From: Erpobdella octoculata | Lineage: Eukaryota; Annelida; Clitellata; Hirudinida; Erpobdellidae | Assembly: GCA_963978895.1 (NCBI GenBank) | Contig: OZ022240.1 | Location: forward strand, 2,558,854-2,622,853 | Reading direction: 5' to 3' | Length of the DNA stretch: 64,000 nt | In this document: piece by piece, positions 57,493 to 64,000 of the stretch | Position numbering within the stretch: the stretch's first letter is position 1 | Layout: every line of letters starts with the position of its first letter | Position numbers and translations under genes: made by a program | The notes under the pieces: model-generated | What the model was told of the DNA's origin: nothing | The model's input: the letters and a program-made list of their open reading frames with translations, nothing else | Database searches by the model: none

Positions 57493-60400
57493 ACATTATT
57501 ACAATTTTGCTATAAAACATTTCATTCTCATTTTAGCACTTTAATAAATTTCTATTTTGCATCCTATTGTTGTTTGTTTCTTTAAATACAAACTTATGCA
57601 AACATACTATATTAAGATTTCGTAGTTTTTGTTGACGTAGTTTTAAAATGTAATTCAGTTGAGTACCTCTCGTTCTGTTATGTCTTCAACTATCTTATTG
57701 ACCGGCAGGTACTATTACCTGGTCTGATGTCACTAAGCCGCTGTCAGGAGTTTGTTAATTTTATATTTTTTCACCAAGCTGTTATTTAATATAATTTTTT
57801 TATAATTTTACCACAATTAGCACCATTTTAATTTCGAATATTGAATAAAACTGTTTATAAACTCTTTAAATTTTTTAGTTTAAAAATATGAAACAATTAA
57901 AATTAATTATATGCTTTTATTCCTTTCTCAACATCGGGACCTGATTTTTTTGTTAGAAAAACCAGACCACAAACTCCAAGGACGACTGTGTGTTTTTAAA
58001 CTTTCGCTTTTATAGTTCAGACTGTCTAATATGAAAGTTTATTAGGCAGAAAGTAAGAGCTAAAGAAAGTGAAGGAGAGAAAAACAATGAGAGAGGGGGT
58101 AAAAGGAGGGAGATAGAAAAAGAGGGAAAGACAGTAGGTCGATAAAAAAGAATGGAAATGAGAAAGTGATTTAATAAGTTACATACAGACTAGTTCAGAT
58201 TTGAATATAATTTTTTCGCTTAATTCTATATTTCCAGCCAATTCAGTACCTATACGTATATTTTATTTTTCTACAAAATTCGTGCAACCTGAGTCATTTG
58301 CTCCAACAATTATACGTATAGGCTAGTAGTGAGTCGCGTTTCAGTGTTTCAATTGACATTACCGCTATATATGTTAATAGCGAAAATCACTCCAGGGGCT
58401 TAAAACTGGACCACAATCAATCAGATCAAATAAGAACCGAACTGACCTTATTAAAGGTAAGGATTCACGTATGATGACATTTTCATTTCGATCGCAAGAG
58501 CAGAAAATTTATAGGCTACTCGCCAGGAAAACTAAAAAAAATACAATTAACTTTAAATAAATTGTGCTCGAACAAGAAACTACAGAAGGAATATTCTAAG
58601 CTCAGTCCAGAGGTCAAATAATTTTTAACTGATGACCTCTCGTGTTGACCTTCATACGTCCTTGGAACTGACAAGCTACGCAGCGCCTGTGTGGGCGGAG
58701 CCGAGCTGTGCATATCATTATCTTTGTTTTGGTTGTGAAAGACGTTGAAGAGCCGGCGTATAAAAATAACGGAGAGATAATTTAGCTTAAAAAAACTTTC
58801 AAATGAGACATTTTGGAAGAGTTTAAAAGTGCTGTTACAGGAAAAAAATTGAAATTCCCGGCAGTTTCGGACTTTTACGAAGAATTGCGTGGTTCAACGT
58901 TTCTGAGAGGCATTACATTACAGTTTACAAGTTTACAGTAATTACTACACTTCTACTTACTCCACGACTACAAACGGCTGATTACAACTTACAAGAAATA
59001 ACCGAGGACACGAAGAAACGACGGCTGAGTGAAGCTTCACCGGTTGGTTAACTAATATGTTGTATTGTTTTAATTATTTTTCAATAACTTTCTGCTTGTC
59101 TCTATTGTGCTCCTCGTGTCAGCTGTTCTACACCGCTGTTCTACCAATGTTGCACGTTGGCAACAACGTTGGCGTGTTGAATGTCACGGTAAGAGCGTAA
59201 CGTTATTAATTTTATGTACATAATAATAAAGCGCTTATAACGATTATAAAACTCAATGAAAGTAAGCTCAAAATAGATGTCAAAGAAAGAAGTAAGTATC
59301 TGCGACCTCGTTGCGTTGCGTCGACGTTGTTTTCACTGGCGCGCACCTGTTAGCTAGCACATGAACTATCTCCATGGTGATGGGATATTGCTTAACGTTT
59401 TTTTTTTTGGTTCTCCTTGACAGTAAATTACAAATGCTACCTTAGCAACCGTCTCTACAGCGATTACTAACCGCCAAAATATTTCATCTATTTTATTTTT
59501 TTCTCTCGAAATTTCTACAAATTTCCGCGCTCATGAATAGTGTCTGGTTCATCTCTCTCCATCGCAGTCGTATGTCAACAATAGGGGTTATTCTTTCTGG
59601 TAGCTTCTGGAATATGTATACCTACTTCTTCAACAATGATGAACGAAATTGAGCTTGAATACCACGGCTGATTAGATGATAAATTACTTGTCTTCCGGGG
59701 AGTTGTTTTTTGCTAGCTGTCTCAATAAATTGATTTCATCATCTTTGTAGCTAGCTACTGATTTGCATAGAATCTGAAGATGCCCATTTATCCTCCCATC
59801 CATCCTGTATTCTCCAGTGGTTTCGCTTTTTTTGCCCATCCGTCTAACTGGCTGTCTTCCCACACATTCAGATATCCACGAGTTGAATCCATCGTGCGAG
59901 GAATAAAAACGTTGACAAACAGACACATATATACAAATGAACACCACCTAACAGCGCATGTAACCCAAACAAATTGCAGTTACATTGTTTTGAAAGGATG
60001 GAAGCCAGCAAAAACAAGGGTCGAATTAATAATCCCCGGTGCAAGAAACTGCTTGCAAACAGTCGCCTGCCTTCCAGATATTATGCGCTGAACTTCGAAA
60101 ATGGCAGCATCGTGCTGAGCTATTATCGGTTTTGAGTGTCGGCTAACGCGGGGGAATAAGAGACAAAAAGGAACGGAAGAAATACAGAGGCACGCGAAGC
60201 CCATGTGGGTTTAGGGGACATGAAAGGGAGTTCCGGGGGGCACACTTGAAAAAAAAGATACTTAGAGATATTACATTTGAGAGGAAGGATTAAAATTGAA
60301 AAAAATTATTTCGAAAGTCTTAGGCCTACGAACACTTGTTACGTTGAAAGAGCTAGAAGTATGAATGAGCTGTTGTTGATTTAACGATGACGATACGATA

Positions 60401-62255
60401 GTTCAGAAATGAGACCGGATTAGTAAAGCCTTGAAATCGCTTTGCAGAAGAGAGCGGCGTGGTTATTTTGCAATAAACTTAAGTAATTATACTACAAGTT
60501 AAAGGTTGAGTGGGTGGAAAAGTCTATTTAAAATCCGAAGACATCGAGGGTCAAAATTATCAGCTTTAAGGGTCACTAAAAGTGGAAGTTTGACTCATTC
60601 TGTAGAAGAAGGGTAGGGGTGACAGGTCTGGGTTCAGAATTGGAGAAGATTTGGTAGGCCAGGACAGATTTCAGAGGGTGGGAAGAAAAAACATTAACCA
60701 ACCCATCTCCAAATTTGCTTCGGGGATTGTAAACAGAAATTATGCTGCAATAATAATAATAATGCGTCGATAATGAAGCTGTTATTCGTTGGTTCCGACA
60801 CAGTGTTGGAATGTTTGATCGTTTTTTTAGTTTTTATCGACTCTCTTTTTAAAAAAAAAGAGGAAGAAAATATTCATCCAGTCGTTTCTAAGAGCAATCA
60901 GCTGAGAAGAACCTGATCTCTGATTAAATTCCCGTCCCCCGTTTACAGTCCATCTCTTATAATCAAGTATTCACTTAACTTTCATAATTGAACCCGGTTT
61001 TTCTGTTTGAGTATGAAATCCAAAAAGGTCGCGTCCGCCTCTTGACTGAGGTTCGTTAAAAGTAACATTTCAAAATAACTTAGGGAGACCTTTGTAATTT
61101 GGTGCGTGTTTATTAACCACGTGGCGCGAACCATCGAGTTAGGTGAGGTATGCGTTCCAAAAAAAAACGTTCACAACATAACAAAGAAAGCCATAATTAT
61201 ACAGATACACACACAACTTATCTCTCAAATAACCATTTTATGTCAGAAAAAAAGCTTATTTATTTATTAACGGTGGTTATGTAACTGTGTTAGAAAACAT
61301 CTTAATGAAAAACAGCATGTTGTAGCTATTTCTCGAATCATTTGGCGCACTCCTTTCTGCGGGCAGGGTCTCTGGTTTAGCCCGCCCTGGTGGAGGGGTA
61401 ACATCAGATGATGATTATTAACCTAGGGTAGTTGACGAACTGTTTGAACCTGGACTTTGTGTGGCTAATCAACCTACTTAATCGTCTAATTTTAGATCAC
61501 GGTCCCCGCGTCCATTGAAATGCGATCGATCGTGTCTGTCGGTCACAGTTGACAACTCTTGCAACTTTTGACCTGGTTTTAAAATACTTAAAATAGACTT
61601 GTTTATTAGTTGTGCTCTGTTCAATGACGACAGGTTCTGCTGAAAAAGTTGAGCTTCAACAACAACAACAATAACAAAAGCCTGCCAATATAAACAGTGA
61701 TTTTATTTTGAATAATAATTCTTTGCAATCACCATTAGAGACATGTTTTCTCAAATCAGAAAAGAAAAAATAAGAAAAAAAAGAAAAAATTCAGTGCTAA
61801 ATAATATCTTATCTGATGTTTTAGCGATAACCATTTTTATTGTGCAGGCCGTGCAGGGGGCCTCGAAGTATTTTTTGTTTTTGGTTGTTTTTCTCACTCC
61901 TAGCTTATCGCTTCTTCTTCCTATCTTTATCTTGTTCTTTCTGGATTCTTCTTCCTTACTCTATTTTATTCTTCCTGGATTCTTTTCTCTGCGTTTTTCT
62001 GTTCTCCAGTTTTCTCACTAGTTCTTTCTTTATCATCGGCTCTGGAATGGTTTGAAGCGGTGCTGTGAAAGCCTAGCCAAAAAACCGGGCCATGAGTTCA
62101 TTTGAATTACAAATCACGTGCTGACCTCCTCAGCTCGGCAGATTTAGTTACGTTCGACCTTGCAGACTTGCTGACCTTGCACCGGCTTCAACTTCTGACG
62201 AATCTCCGTCGTCGTGTCAAGGCCTGGAGCTTGCCTTTGTTGCAGCGTTACAACC
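57493..62255. other. Right flank of the array, no recognised gene
   Basis: About 4.8 kb without any FReD or PAN-like fragment. Base composition becomes less AT-rich from about 58.3 kb. A purine-rich run lies at about 58060-58165 and a GGCGGAGCC-containing patch at about 58695. Short frames such as 59780-60091 (+) and 59684-59947 (-) overlap each other and show no domain. Regulatory or non-coding exon sequence cannot be excluded. Confidence 0.5.
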
Positions 62256-62261
62256 GAGTGA

Positions 62262-62337
62262 GTGATCATCGTCGTTGTCGTCATCACCACGACCACCATC
62301 GTCGTCGTCGTCGTCACCACCACCATCATCGTCGTCG

Positions 62338-62376
<39 letters not shown>

Positions 62377-62415
62377 CCACCACCACCATCATCATCATCA
62401 CCATCATCATCATCG
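62262..62415. repeat. (ATC)n/(GTC)n trinucleotide microsatellite
   Basis: Impure CAT/CGT/CAC units in blocks. They produce poly-His, poly-Ser and poly-Asp frames on both strands with no supporting context. Confidence 0.95.
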
Positions 62416-62758
62416 TCAATCAGTCCCAATCCTGTTCGTTCATCATCCCTAGTTTTCGGCATTGTCATAATCGTCTTAAAGTTGTTTGTTACAATTTATA
62501 TAATCGGCTCTTAACAACAAGCAACGCGACTTGGTTATTTCTTTGTTGAAGCATTTCAACTGATATAGCTGGTATAACCGAATACAATATATAGCATATT
62601 ATTAAGCTTTCGCTGATCTAAAAATAGCATGCGGCGGAATGCGGGATGATTTATGAGCCATAGGCAACGACCGCCGCTAATGATTGGCATAACCAGGGCT
62701 CGGTCTAAGTAGGCACCCCGAGCTCCCCTTTTTTCCCCTATAACAGGGTTTTGTGTGT
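62416..62758. other. Non-coding stretch between microsatellites
   Basis: No gene, RNA or repeat was recognised. Confidence 0.4.
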
Positions 62759-62921
62759 TATTTATTTATTTATTTATTTGACAGTTATTCTTTAATGACA
62801 CTGATGGCAAAGAGCGATACATAATATGTGCGTACGTGGGTGCGTGTTTGTGTGTTTGTTTGTGTGTGTGTGTTTGTTTGTTTGTGTGTGTGTTTGTTTG
62901 TGTGTGTGTGTTTGTTTGTGT

Positions 62922-62952
<31 letters not shown>

Positions 62953-62975
62953 AGTGTGTGTGTGAGTGTGTGTTG
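62759..62975. repeat. (TTTA)n followed by (TG)n/(TTTG)n microsatellites
   Basis: A short TTTA run at about 62759-62780, then TG and TTTG units at about 62836-62970 with GAGTG interruptions. Confidence 0.92.
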
Positions 62976-64000
62976 GTGTTTGTGTAGCCACGTAACAAAA
63001 CATACAAATTACAATACAAAAGCCTAGAATTGTTTTTCTTAAATCATGTACACAGTTCTGCGACTACGTAATAAAAGCAGGCCATTTAAAGAAATAGCAT
63101 TGCACAACATTACACTAAATCACATTATTCACATTGCATCACGAATCCACTGTGCTGCTGTGAAATGCAAGCGTTTCAACCACAAACAGTCATTATAAAA
63201 ACCACATTCATGCACATATCTATCTATGCATCTAAGCATTTATGCATGTGTTATCTATATGATATGCACGTAGAGCGTCCGAATGTTAAGAAAACTAAAA
63301 AAAACAGCTTCAGCGTGTGGCTCACAGCGGGTCTAATTTTTTAAGCTGCATCGAGTTGAAGAAAAAACCTTTTTTTTTAACTCTATTAGCTTTTTGACTT
63401 GGTCCAGTTGATTAATTTTATGCAGCTAGCTGTTAACGGTTTTTTTTTCTTCTGTTAAGCGAGAAAGCTCTATAAGTTATGAAGTTATTTTTTTCCATTT
63501 AAATTTTTACAACTTAAAATTGCTTATTTTTAACAGAAATAAAATGAAAGCTGCCAAAAAAAAACAAAGTTATTTTAAGCTCAGCAAGCAGGTGATTACT
63601 GGCTGCGTATGTCGATTTTCTTTAACGAATTTATTAAATTAAAGAATTAAATTAAATTATTTAACGTCGGAATAACCATAAAATATCTCCATATATGACT
63701 GGAAGTCCAATGTTTATTTACAAGTAGAGTTTTCTCTCGTTCATCGTTTCTCACAGTAAATAATCCACTCGCTCAGTTGATCCTCTGCTGAATGCTTCGC
63801 CGCTTGGTCTTGGAGTAGGGGGGCTCGATCAGTTCAGATATTTGAAGGGCCAGGGGGTTCGCTAAATTTTTCGATGCCTCCTTATAATTGTCATTCTGTC
63901 CTTGCGTCTGTCTATTTTCAGCTGTCTGCCTGTCCTTCTATCTATTTGTCCATCTACTCATTCAGTCTATCCGTATAATTAAACATTTTATTTCAAATAA
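62976..64000. other. Right edge of the window
   Basis: Non-coding as far as I can see, with no family exons. The final 120 bp has CTGTCTGCCTGTCC-like pyrimidine-rich words. Confidence 0.4.

Noticed and set aside
59684..60204. Overlapping frames on both strands near 60 kb
   Set aside because: No domain, no clear splice sites, and mutually exclusive; nothing supports a gene.
62102..62549. His-, Ser- and Asp-rich frames
   Set aside because: Trinucleotide microsatellite read in all frames, with no flanking domain or splice context.

Overview
The window comes from an AT-rich metazoan genome. Genes are split by short introns with GT/AG ends, microsatellites are long and frequent, and there are LINE, SINE-like and MITE-like elements. 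It looks invertebrate; large secreted fibrinogen-related lectin families are known in molluscs, tunicates and arthropods. The sequence alone does not fix the phylum.

From about 1.78 to 57.5 kb there is one head-to-tail array of paralogous genes, all on the + strand apart from one inverted exon. I assembled each gene from splice sites and reading frame. The ancestral plan has seven coding exons of about 227, 142, 37, 125, 97, 165 and 251 nt. These encode a signal peptide plus the first half of a cysteine-rich PAN/apple-like domain (exon 1), the second half (exon 2), a short linker with one conserved Cys (exon 3), and a fibrinogen-related (FReD) lectin domain (exons 4-7). Ten loci splice in silico to open frames of 345-348 codons, starting at 1780, 6657, 12785, 25339, 29187, 34278, 37483, 41471, 50923 and 54638. 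The gene at 34278 has a mutated exon 1 donor. Five further loci are damaged: 10204 (exons 2-6 lost), 16783 (only exons 1-2, then an inverted exon 7), 18124 (internal deletion plus LINE insertion), 31483 (orphan exons with a stop) and 46710 (2-nt frameshift in exon 7). The family resembles secreted recognition lectins of the ficolin/tachylectin/FREP type. The Ca-site motif and disulfide Cys are kept, while the surface loop after the NGYYYH motif varies strongly between copies, with length changes.

The array is shaped by duplication, exon mosaicism and mobile DNA. An apparently intact CR1/L2-type LINE (19122-23383) splits one exon 7 and leaves a 6-bp target duplication. A segmental duplication links 18.1-24.8 kb with 50.9-54.6 kb, and an inverted duplication links 17.36-18.12 kb with 44.24-45.01 kb. 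Foldback MITEs, a hAT-like MITE, Helitron-like ends and tRNA-derived sequences lie in introns and spacers. Long (TA)n tracts sit shortly upstream of several start codons, and decayed exon 7 copies precede (TA)n tracts at 40.8, 45.3 and 46.2 kb.

From 57.5 to 64 kb no FReD fragment and no confident gene was found; this looks like the right-hand edge of the array. The first 1.78 kb also lacks family members.
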